64,000 bases of DNA from positions 2,914,001 to 2,978,000 of the forward strand of contig JACAAK010000001.1 of assembly GCA_025093985.1 (NCBI GenBank). The letters run 5' to 3'. The notes beneath the pieces were generated by a model, which searched no databases, had not been told where the DNA came from, and was given only the letters and a program-made list of their open reading frames with translations. Below, piece after piece: positions 9,033 to 19,140 of the stretch (positions within the stretch are counted from its first letter, which is position 1; every line of letters starts with the position of its first letter). Source of the stretch: Calvatia gigantea. Taxonomy: Eukaryota; Basidiomycota; Agaricomycetes; Agaricales; Lycoperdaceae. The translations under genes were made by a program, and so were the position numbers.

Positions 9033-10580
9033 TCAGAACTCATCTTCATCATTCTCGATAATTTCAATATTATACCCCTTGTCGATCAACTTCGTCAACC
9101 TCGCTCGAGCCTCTGGTGTCCATGCAAAGGCGGCTGTCTCTATCTCGAAGGTGAATGAGTTACTGAGCTCGTCCATTCTCTGTTCCAGTACCTCCACGAG
9201 TGCGTCGGAGTAGGTTGGGGCAAGAGCATCAATGTCTGACATTGTATTCTCGTCGGAAACGCTGTCTCCAAGTATTATCCTTTTCAACCGAGGAAGGGGT
9301 TTCACCGCCTGTCCCTCCTGCCAACTAGGCTTAAGTTTATCGAACAACGCGCGGACATCGCGAGTTGTACAATTGCGTAGTTCGAGATGTTCAACGTTTG
9401 AACCATCGTGGATATACTCGAGGTGAGAGGCCGTAATGCTGAGTATCAGCGTCGTAAGTGTTGGTGGTAAACGGTTGAAAAAAGCCCGGATATCAATATT
9501 GTCAGAGTCGGTGTCATGAAAGGTACTCCAGTACATCTCTTTGAGGGCAGGGGCATGAAGGTATCGGATGAGGGCGCGACTCCAGGGGGTGTCATCAGCT
9601 TCCCAATGGAAGCTCACCAGATGTTCGAATGAAATTGGACTAGATAGGGTAACTTGTCCTGGAGGCGGTTGTCGGCGCGAGGGCGAACAACAGCGAAAAT
9701 CGACCAGATTTGGACATTGAATGAACACCTGAACAGATAGATCAGGTGGTATGAATGAAAGATTTAACGAAATGATTGCTGTCCAGGGCAATTGAATGTT
9801 TGCGTCGGAACGCCAAAGCGCATCTTGAAGAGAGAATCGGCGGAGTGGGGCATTAGGAGGAAGTATGACCCGGCCGTCGGGCGTGAAACGGTCGGGGCGG
9901 CTGAGGTCGAGGGAGCAGTCGCGGAGCTGGGTTAGTTGGGGGGTATATTTATGCCATTGGCGAGGGGGATTGACCAAATGAAGTTCCCTTATCCTCGGGA
10001 AAGCTTCAATAAGCTGATTATCGATAATTCCGTGAACAAGGTAAGGGGACCTTGGGTTAATGCCCTCGGAGAAATGAAGCGCGATAGTGAAAGGAACTTC
10101 TTTGGAGTTTTCAATGAAAAGCCGTAGGAATGTTGCCTTCTCCTCTGCGGTTGCCGCCGTGATGTCCAAAGCAATCCACGCCCACAAGCGGGGACTCGAC
10201 CGAACAACTTGACACCAGTGAGATGAAACCGCAGCGAGGGTGAACTGGAAATATTGGTACTCTGGCACTGTCAAGACATCCTCGCAGGAATATCTGGGGA
10301 ATGTGTGGCGGTCGCTGAAATCTGGCGGTGGGCAAGCATACTCAAAGATGGAAGATAGTGTCTCGATAGGTAAAGTTATGGTGGGAGATTGAATGGCGTT
10401 CAACCCTCTCAAGAGGGCTGCCCTCTCTTCGTTGAGCTGCGCAATTTGCTGGTCCAAGCGGCGCGTCTCGTGGTGAATGAACGCGACTTGATCGTGCCGA
10501 CTACCTAGCGAGTAAGGTATCGTCGATTGGATCTGGCCCGGGATTGTTTGGTGACAGCTAGGACAAGTCGCGTTAAACAT
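9033..10580 (-). CDS. F-box-like protein, array copy 3
   Basis: Intronless, 515 aa from ATG 10580 (MFNATCPSCHQTIPG). It has the same order as copy 2: CxxC, coiled coil (HHETRRLDQQIAQLNEERAALL), F-box-like LPIETLSSIFEYACPPPDF, WCQVVRSSPRLW, then LRR-like patches to the acidic end IIENDEDEF. It is close to copy 2 along its whole length and fully open. Its upstream region runs into the 3' end of the intact metallophosphatase gene about 650 bp away. A role as an SCF substrate adaptor is inferred from the family only. Confidence 0.85.
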   Translation of the reverse strand: MFNATCPSCHQTIPGQIQSTIPYSLGSRHDQVAFIHHETRRLDQQIAQLNEERAALLRGLNAIQSPTITLPIETLSSIFEYACPPPDFSDRHTFPRYSCEDVLTVPEYQYFQFTLAAVSSHWCQVVRSSPRLWAWIALDITAATAEEKATFLRLFIENSKEVPFTIALHFSEGINPRSPYLVHGIIDNQLIEAFPRIRELHLVNPPRQWHKYTPQLTQLRDCSLDLSRPDRFTPDGRVILPPNAPLRRFSLQDALWRSDANIQLPWTAIISLNLSFIPPDLSVQVFIQCPNLVDFRCCSPSRRQPPPGQVTLSSPISFEHLVSFHWEADDTPWSRALIRYLHAPALKEMYWSTFHDTDSDNIDIRAFFNRLPPTLTTLILSITASHLEYIHDGSNVEHLELRNCTTRDVRALFDKLKPSWQEGQAVKPLPRLKRIILGDSVSDENTMSDIDALAPTYSDALVEVLEQRMDELSNSFTFEIETAAFAWTPEARARLTKLIDKGYNIEIIENDEDEF

Positions 10581-11227
10581 ACTGTAGTTTAAAGAGAGTC
10601 CAGGTTGGTGGGGAGTCGGGTTGTAGTGTTGTGTGTAAAAATGATGGGTGTGTGCCACCAAGCAAAGAATGGACAAAGTGTCGTTTGGTCTGAAAGTGAG
10701 ACTCCGAATTGCCGAACAGATGACCAACAGGGCGTTGATTGGCTGCCAATGTAAACCGGCTTCAGGCACTTATTTCAGAGATTAACACATTTCCTCGGTC
10801 GCCGAGTCAATATCGATTGTAGTCCATTCGGTTCCCAGTCGCCTGGACTGGTCTAACACTTGTCCAACATGCCCAGCAGTGAGCACCGTCGGCCAGGCCA
10901 AAACGCTTACTTTACTCCGGAATTTAGAACCTCTGAACGTCCAGATTATAGATCTTCCAGTGTGTCGCGGAATATGGTATAAAATGTGCACCCACTTCCT
11001 GGGTTTGAGGACCTTAGTAATTATGAACGTCGTCCAGACAGTCAAAAGTTAAAGTGCAAAAAATCACTGCGATTTTTCCTGTTTAATGTTTCTTCTGTTT
11101 AATGTTGATCATTCCATGGACCCACAGTGATTGCTTGTATTTTAAATAGAAGCCTAACAATTTTCCAGGCATACTGTACGTCCAATATGTCAAATCAATT
11201 ACATACGAAACAACCGTCCCAGTTTCT

Positions 11228-14140
11228 TCAATTCCACGCCTGTTGCGCAAAGACGCCCAAGACGGCATTTGACAACACATCCGAATACCTCACTGTGTCA
11301 CTGGTGGTATACACCTTGTCGCTTTGCAGCCCGTTTACGATCTGCAACAACTGGCTCTCGATGAAATCCACAAACACGAAGTCGATCAGCGTGTCAGGTG
11401 TGATATCCGCCCCTGTCGGTGGATCAGATGCGATGAAGTCCGGAGTGTCGAAGAACGGGATGGGCGCATGGGGGACATCGTCGCCGATCCCTGGGCAAGC
11501 CTATTTGCAAAAATTAAGGACCCATTATGAGCGTCACTCGGACAGACGGAGTAGGGATGGAAAAGACTAACGTCCTGAGTAACATATCCCAAAGTCAAAT
11601 TTTTCATCGCCCTCTTCTCAATCCCGCTCCTGGTGTCCATGTTCTTTAACCAACCCTTAAAGATCTCGTCAACGTCACCCTTGGTGTATCCTTCCAGTAC
11701 GTTATAATACTGCTCCTGTTCCAAGGGCCCGCCAGAACTTCCAGCGGCCGACCGACGTTCGTTGGCGCCAGCATCGTTCAGCGCCTTTACAGTATCCATA
11801 GCTACAGAGATTTTGATATCGGAGATGTAAAGGAATGCGTCTTCAAATGGCGAGACTTTAAATTGATCATCACGCGTGAACGAACCGGCGAGAAGATCGA
11901 AACGCATTGAGCCACCGTTGGTGAGGAAGAGTGCGGGCTTGGTAGCCAAAGGATTGTTGAGCGTGAGGGCCGTAGGAACCGCTTGACCGATGAATAGCGA
12001 GAGGAGAGAGTTGTTGGACGGGTATTGCACCCTTTGAAGTCACTGTTAATATGAACGCAATGGCAGCAGCAGATACACGTACGAGAAGAGGAAGTAATCC
12101 TGTGGGGCAGTCCCAAATGCTTGATCTAATTGGAACCGACTACTGAGGTCTGTCAGGCCCTCACTGATGTGTTGACCAAGGGAAGTGTCGAAGCTCTTCT
12201 CATTCTTCTGAGTATGGAACTTTTGGAAACCATTAGCTGCCGCGCTGGTCGCGAATACTCGAGGAAAGACACACTTCATAAGTGACGCGATTGGTGTCAA
12301 GATATCTTCTGCTGAAGTTGATATCTTTGTTGCTATTTTTCTTGTCCAACTTGGCACCTGGGGATGTGAAATTGGTCAAGTGTATCACCAGTAAAGGAAG
12401 GGCACGTACTCATCCACCCTAATAAGAAATAGTCAAGATCATTTCATTAATGTTGAGATCATTAGGAATGACCTACCGACTGTCTCCATATACCGACCAC
12501 TCTCCAACGACATGGACAGACCATCGAGTTGCACTACATCCAAATTTAGTGAATTGCTACTGAGGTAGAATTCAGGTAGGCTAACGGCAATCACGAATGT
12601 GCGTATGCCCTAAAGAGAGAGGTTGAGCTATGAAATGAATCACGACGTTATAATCTGGGCCCACCTCCAAGAATGATGATTGGTGTTGTCTTGTGGAGCG
12701 CACGAACGGCATTGAAGACCAAAGGCCCTATTGGGAATCGTAAGTAGTTGTCCCTCAAAATCCGAGTCACACGTGCGTACAATTATCGCGAGCAACTGGC
12801 ATGTGCCTGAAAAAGTGTTATCAATAGGTCCACACCTGGACAAAATTGGAACCCACCCAACGAGTAAGAACAAATCAGGTTCCTCTTGAATTGCTTCTCT
12901 AAACTGACCACCAATAATTATCAAGAATATCGATAAACGTGCCGCTGGGACTTACCCAATGTTCGTTAACCATATCGGCCACTTTTTGCACAGTGGTGTT
13001 TGCGCTGTTGTCGTCAAAATCAAATAGAACACCAAGAGCCGTGATCCTGCGACCACTGAGATGAAGTATGTTTCAGTACCAGGTCATCTGTAAATACAGG
13101 TGGGGAACATACTGCTTAGTTTTGAATTTTGTGAAGCGTTCTGGTACGAAGGACTAGTTGAGCCCTGGTCTGGAGTATACGAACTAGAGGCATACCTCCA
13201 ATAGGAACGTCAGTGCGGCGGCCGCCCTCTTCCGTAAGTGTAATGTTCACGTTCGAGGTCAAATATCTCCCTTTAAGAGCAGGTGCGAAATTTCGATGCC
13301 TATCCAAACCCATTAGTATACGCGTCAATCGTCCAGTCAGACACCGCATTACATGTCGAGAGCATTCTCGTAGATGTAGAGTTCATGACTTTTGTTGGTT
13401 ACTATGTTAGCCTTATCATCGGGGGATTTAAGGTGAATTCCTCACTTTCCGATGGCCATCACGTCGTAGGGAAGCATTTTCAGGAATTGATTAGCCTGTT
13501 CATTCACGTGTCATGGAACCCGAAGTGACAGACAAAAGCCACACAGACATACATCGTGAGCATCCACCCCACCGGTCGGGAAGCCATCAGTCAGGCCGGT
13601 GCCTATGAGCCAACAGTATCGTTAGTCTTTGCCTTGAACAAGAGCACGTACTTCTGCGCTCACCGTCATGCAAATCACCACTGTCAACCAACAAAAGATC
13701 GACGCCTCGTTTCTATGCGCAAAATCAACCTTCCATCAAATCCTGCTCCAAGACTCGACCCAAACTCACATCGGCAATTTCCTTCATGTGGGTTACAAAT
13801 GATGCGAAGTCACCCAAGTCACCACTAAAGCCCATCATTACCACAATCCCTCGTAACCCAGGTGTAAGGGGACATACCTGTAATTTGGTTCGGGGAACGC
13901 AGCCTTTTGGTGACCCAACAACCATCCGTGACTATCCGTGGTATGGATGATATTGATGTCGCCCCATTCGAGCGGTCGGCTAGGTGGTGTAAGAGGTTGT
14001 TTCGGTGGTGGGGGGTGTCCATGATCGTGTCTGTGTCCATTCTCGTGGTCCCCACGGCGGGCGTGGGTGTGCCCGTCACATGCGTGGACAAGGAGTCCCG
14101 GAAGGGTGGCAATGAGGGCGGTAGACCAAGACAACCTCAT
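11228..14140 (-). CDS. Secreted metallophosphoesterase / 5'-nucleotidase family protein
   Basis: This intron-rich gene (about 19 exons) starts at ATG 14140, where a signal peptide [20 protein letters not shown] begins, followed by a His-rich stretch ([12 protein letters not shown]). An upstream in-frame Met at 14177 or beyond gives no signal peptide. Metal-site motifs of the calcineurin-like fold appear in order across exons: [34 protein letters not shown] and GGHTHIRDC. After that come [16 protein letters not shown] and the 5'-nucleotidase C-terminal domain ([21 protein letters not shown]). The end is [13 protein letters not shown] at 11228-11230. Every exon joins in frame, so the gene appears intact. 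The motifs resemble fungal relatives of yeast YHR202W. Likely role: hydrolysis of nucleotides or phosphate esters in the secretory or vacuolar space. Its last exon is the part copied in the F-box array. Confidence 0.88.
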
Positions 14141-14450
14141 TCGGTGCGTTCTTCTCTTGAGAGTATAAGTCCTGTGGAAGTGCCGGAGAAGCAGGACAAG
14201 GGAGGTATTTCCCAGGCTTAAGGTCAAAGAACTGTCTGATCTTTATTAAATAATGAATCTCGAAGAAGTAAAATTAGCACATGCGTATGCTATTTTCAAA
14301 CGTTCGTAATTTGATGGGATGCGCTGTGGGATTTTTGTATGCCGTTCGTGAACGGGGATACGTCGTGCATGGTCAAGGGAGCACGCGGTTGCACTGAGTG
14401 ACAGCCGATGCGCGGTTAAAGCTGGGGAAAATAGATGATAATTCGGCAAT

Positions 14451-14912
14451 TCAGAAATCTTCAAGTTTGTATACATCGTAGACAACCTCTTCGTAAGGGT
14501 GTACCTGTACAGAAGGGGGAAGAATGAAAATGAGCAAATGAACGTGGAAGATAGCCACGTACCGACTTCAATTCTTTGATGGCATTTCGAACTGTCCCCC
14601 CATTGCCCTCCTTATCAGTTAGCGTGATCTCCACTCTATCCTCCTCCACGCGCTCCAAAGTGCCGATTGAACCGATGGTTGGGTTCGCACCATCTATTGG
14701 TTTAAATTGCCCTGTTACATATCGAGTGAGAGATCCCTGCATGAATAGAGGGACGTCGGGTGCGGACCAGTTCCGCGCTGGATAAAAGCACACTGCTCGT
14801 AGTTCCCGATTTTCCCCAATTCGTTCGGAAGTTTTCGAAAGAGGTGTCCAAGAACGTTTCCCGTATTTTCCTTCGGGATGAAAAACACCAATTTGAAACG
14901 AGACAGGGCCAT
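14451..14912 (-). CDS. NIF3/YqfO-type PII-like domain protein
   Basis: Three exons (14912-14768, 14711-14563, 14504-14451) encode 115 aa: MALSRFKLVFFIPKE..., CAFIQRG-TGQFKPIDGANPTIG, then LKS-VHPYEEVVYDVYKLEDF. GxGxFxPxxGANPxIG and HPYEEVAYDVY are signatures of the alpha/beta insert domain of bacterial YqfO and of free-standing NIF3-like proteins. The length suits a domain-only protein. Intron 1 uses an unusual GTCCGC donor but rejoins the motif exactly. The start is chosen because the fold begins right after it. Function is unknown for the family; metal or small-molecule binding has been proposed. It is divergent from RET3, with 103 bp between the starts. Confidence 0.85.
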
Positions 14913-15015
14913 GATCCAAGTGGAAAGTGTAAGAGTGATGGATTGATGGCATTTATCAGAAGAGGAAGTGCCACGACATTGATCGCGTCCGACATTATAA
15001 CCGGCTGCCACCACA
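14913..15015. promoter_or_regulatory. 103-bp bidirectional promoter (NIF3-like / RET3)
   Basis: Both genes start outward from this short gap, so it must hold both promoters and 5' UTRs, or these overlap the genes. No clear TATA box is seen. Confidence 0.5.
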
Positions 15016-15702
15016 ATGAACCTCTCCCTCTACAGCGTCCAGGCCTTCATCATCCTCGATACAGAGGGAAACCGCGTCCTTGCAAAATACTATCGACCCA
15101 AAAGCCATCCCAACGGCGAATCCAAGGAGTTCTTGACCCTCAAGGAACAAAAAGCCTTCGAGAAAGGTTTATGGCAAAAGACCAAAAAAGCTGGAGGTGA
15201 GTCTTTTTAAAACCCGTTACAGCGAAATAACTAATTTGACATCGGTACGCTGTGTTCGCCGAAGGCGATATCATCCTCTATGACTCCCATCTGGCTGTGT
15301 ACAAGCACTCGCTAGACCTCATACTCTACTTTATTGCTGGCTCTACTGAGAATGAATTGATGCTCTCGTCGACTTTGACGTCGCTCGTTGATGCGCTGAC
15401 TATGCTCCTGCGAAACTCCCTCGAGAAACACGCGGTGTTGGAGAGCCTGGACCTGGTGTTGCTATGCTTGGACGAAACTGTTGACGATGGGTGCGTGATA
15501 CGATCCTCGCCTGATCACAAACCTTAAACTAACCACCCCGATATACATCAGCATCATCGTGGACACTGACGCAGCGGCTATCGCTTCACGCGTCAGTCGA
15601 CCACGTCCCGATACAACCGAAATCGTTATCAACGAACAGACGATTATGAACGCCTACCAAACAGTAAGAGAACGCGTGCAGCAGAAGCTACAACAGATGT
15701 GA
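15016..15702 (+). CDS. RET3: Coatomer subunit zeta
   Basis: Exons 15016-15196, 15265-15490 and 15552-15702 give 185 aa. The start [21 protein letters not shown] is the longin-type N-terminus of zeta-[39 protein letters not shown] and [18 protein letters not shown] follow as in the family, ending QQKLQQM. The fold has the AP sigma-type longin structure. The protein is part of the COPI coat (F subcomplex) that acts in Golgi-to-ER retrograde transport on the cytosolic face. Length matches known zeta subunits. All splice sites are GT-AG and frame is kept. Confidence 0.95.
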
Positions 15703-17636
15703 TTCCGTTACCCCCACACCCTCCTTACCCATGTCGCCTTGCACCCATGCTACTCTCACGTTGTTTTATATGTGCAATAGAAGATACCTTTCCTCTTTTC
15801 CAACTCGTTCATCAAGAGATCCCTCCAGATCCCCGGTGCGCTGCGTTGATAACACCAGGCTTTAAACACCCTTCCCTCAGCGGGCCTTTGACCCGAAGAA
15901 GCCCGAGACCGTACCGCTCAAGATTAAGAAACTCCCGCGCGCTTCTTTTCGAATTAACCTGTAGCTCATCATCCGACAACCACCTTTCCATCCTTCCATT
16001 GCCCTCTATCATCCCCCCTATGCATACCCCTCACATCTCCAATCCCTATCGTTATTCCCCTGATACCTGGTATCTAAGGAGACTACGTCATTACCCTAAG
16101 AAAGATCATGTTAGAAGTTAGAACCCTCGCCTCGTTACATCCCGCAATAACACAGATCCGACTATGTAAGTATAAGTACATACATGCCCAGCCACATGTC
16201 TGGTAAATTCAAAATCTATCGACCCGTCTCAATACCCTTTTAATACGCCTCAGAAGCCCCGCAGCCTCTTTTACGTGAAATCCCCCCTCAAACAGCACAA
16301 CGTACACTTTGTACACGTATGTCTGAGTACATATGCATGACGCACGCGTCTGGGGGTGGTATGGCCACGGGCCGAAGTATGTACTCAAAGGAGTTGGTAT
16401 CATTTTTGAGAATCACAAGCCTTTAATATATTTATGCCCTCGTGTAATTTGAAACCAGACCAGATGTAGTAGGTAGGGATTCCTGCTGTTTTTGTTACTT
16501 ATGGGGATTGTATACTATGTGAGTAGTACTTTGAAGGCCGGATCTCCTTGTAGTTGTACACGAACACGATGTGTACGGGTCACAACGAGGGGGTTGAAGG
16601 GGGGTGGAGAAATGGGGAAGCCCTGGACTGATGATATGGCTGGAGGCACTTTGTGGGCCCAGCCGAACAATCTGGTTGAACCTTGTTTGAGGGGACTTTG
16701 ACAGGCTAGAAGAGGCTAGAAGTGCCTCGGCACAAACTGGCTTTCCAGTAACCTTGAGCCAAAGTACATGGCGGCACAAGTGTCCTCCGAAACCTTGCAT
16801 GTATATCAACATCAGAGCAGGAGCACCGATAAGGAGTTTGATCAATAACGAATCAAGTAAAAACTTTACTACATGAAACTACTAATACCAGATAAGCAAG
16901 GGCGAAAGAACAGAAACCTTAAAAAAAATCATTGCGAGAATCAGGAGAACGAGATGAATTGGGGGGGGGGGGAAGTACTAACTACTGGTACAAAAACGAA
17001 AGGGAGAATATGAAAGAGAGATCAAAACAGGCGAAGGGGCACATGATGCACATCAGGAAGCCCGAACCCAAAGATCAACTTCCCGTTTTCGGATGTACGG
17101 TTCGCATGCTCCGTGGCATCCTAATCACGGGTCATCAAGAAGCCCATCTTGTCCTTTGCAGCGCCTTACACTGCATATTGGCACGTTGTATAGTATCGCT
17201 GTCATAGACGGGGGGAGCGAGCGAGCGAAGACATCGGCAATGACAATGATATCGGTGAGGATACGATATGCGTGATTAAATGAGTATGACACGGAGAGTG
17301 GTCAAGAGAAGTTGTAGATGAGACAGGCGGAATGGAGGATAGTGTGTGTGCTGGCCAAACTTCGGTATTATGAATCAGCGGGCCGGATCGGGTCCCAGAG
17401 AGGGACGATAGTGAATTCTTGAGGTAGATGTGGCCCGACGACGATGATAGTGTAGTGATGTGGTAATGGTGATGGTGAGGGTGAGCGGTGTTAGAGGATG
17501 TTCGTAGTCGTAATGTGGCGTCGGCAATCGTGACGCAGATAGTACAGCGTTGTTGGGTAAAAGTACACGTACACGGAATACGGAGAGCAAGGAAAGAGTG
17601 AGGAAATCAGGGGAACATGATGACTCGACGACAGCA
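15703..17636. other. Gene-poor stretch
   Basis: It contains the RET3 3' flank, a G tract at about 16962-16972, GT/GGTGATG-type low-complexity DNA at 17440-17480, and no reading frame with a recognisable protein. Confidence 0.5.
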
Positions 17637-17985
17637 TCACATCCACTGATTCAAAACCAAGCTGTTAGAAACAAAAAAACCAAGGTGAGCACTTCTGCAG
17701 TAAAACAACAAGGAGGGGTGGGAGAAGCCACCAACGGGCCAGCCGAGGGAAGCATGCACGGAAACTCGAGGGGTCGAATACGGGGGGGGAGAGAGGCGGA
17801 AGCCCACGGTAATCTCACCGCGCAGATGGGAGGAAAGACGAAACCCACCTTGCCGGCAACGAGGGAGCCAACCCTGTATATTGTACTGCAGCAAAGGTAG
17901 ATACTGCAGCGATAGAGAGAACACCCAGCACAACAGCCGTGCGCCCGCCCTTTGTGCTTGCCGGGCCGGACTGACCAGATGTCAT
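17637..17985 (-). CDS. Putative ~54-aa single-pass membrane protein
   Basis: ATG 17985 opens MTSGQSGPASTKGGRTAVVL, followed by a hydrophobic segment (LGVLSIAAVSTFAAVQYTG, about residues 20-38) and LAPSLPA. A GTGGGT donor lies after 17849. The acceptor CTAACAG before about 17667 joins SLVLNQWM-stop at 17637-17639. A TATATATA box lies about 145 bp upstream (18132-18140). The hydrophobic segment and TATA box argue for a real gene; the short second exon is weak. No family is recognised. Confidence 0.35.
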
Positions 17986-18060
17986 GAGTCGGAGAGGACT
18001 GGGTGTTCATATAGAGAAACGGTGGCTCGCATGTTGTCGCGCGTAAGTGCAAGGCGGTAG

Positions 18061-19140
18061 GAGGGAGTGGATAAGAAGTGGGGGAGATGGGTGGTTGTTT
18101 GGAAGAAGTTGGGCTTGGAGGGGGAGGGGGACTATATATACGGTAACGGATTATCCGAGCAGTGCTAAGCGCCTGAAAGTGTCTGAGATCCGGGGATAGA
18201 TGAAATCAATTTCAGGGCTCCCGGGTTCTCTCGTTTGGTGACGTACGGAAGACGATGGACAAACGATTCAATGGCAGGAGGACATGCACTGGCAAACGCA
18301 GATCTAGAGGGCCCCTTGTGTTGGTCAATGCACACCGTCATCATAACACATATACATACATTATACATAACATGGGGATCCGCTTCAGCCACCAATCACG
18401 ACCCGTAAATTCCCAACATAGACCAGCACTCCTACCCGTATTGACCAGGTGTCCCCGGACGTCACAGACCCTCCCTTCATACCCCTTTCCGATTATGTCC
18501 ATCGCATGATCACCAGCCAATTCACTTTCAGCCACAACGTTGTGTCACAGTTTCTTATTGATTATCTCCAACCACTTACCTATCCCGGCCGCCGCAATAC
18601 GGGTGCGTAGCGTACATCATCGGCTACCATCCGCCTTGATATCACACAGAACCTTCGATATCTTGTCAAACATGATCGCCATCGTTTCAGACTCCCTTGT
18701 CAGATGGAACCGAGTCACAGCATCCTACTAGTGATGAGCATCATCTGATTAAACTCCGAATCTGTTGGCCATCCGTTCACAAAATAGTACAGTACATGGT
18801 CCAGCGGATGCAACCAATCATATCCAGCCAGTGGTAGATTTAGGGTTCAATGTTCAGCTACATGTAAACGACAACGATACATTGGTATGAGTAACTAAAA
18901 GCGTGATGTCGTTAATTGAGCAAGAGAGAGCAAGGTCCTATACAAGAAAAACGTAGATCATGCAACGGAGATATCAAAACAAAAAGAAGAGATATTGAGT
19001 GAAAAGCAAACAATAAGCACAACCCAAAAAAGTCAAGCATCAACATCAAATAGCAGTGCACAAATGCGGGGTTCCGGCACCAACGCGTCGGTCTCGTCTC
19101 CCCGTTCTTAGAGAGGGTATAGGCATCCATCCTGTTCAAA
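18061..19140. other. Gene-free stretch
   Basis: Apart from the TATA box at 18132-18140, no coding or RNA feature is seen. The right part is the 3' flank of the F-BAR/SH3 gene. Confidence 0.5.

Larger units (their letters stand above)
3051..11590 (-). repeat. Tandem array: three ~3.1-kb units (F-box gene + phosphatase 3' end)
   Basis: F-box start codons lie at 4470, 7508 and 10580, a period of about 3.05 kb. The spacers are also repeated: each has a box with CCGTCCAGACAGTC (near 4885, 7935 and 11030), then a stretch with CCAACAATTTTCCAGGCAT or close variants (near 4960, 8030 and 11150), then sequence matching the last exon of the metallophosphatase gene. Units 1 and 2 share a further ~500 bp left of the next F-box gene that unit 3 lacks; there unit 3 continues into the intact phosphatase gene. 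The boundary of shared phosphatase sequence is at ...GTCCTGAGTAACATA (5361-5381, 8421-8436, 11570-11588). Confidence 0.85.
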
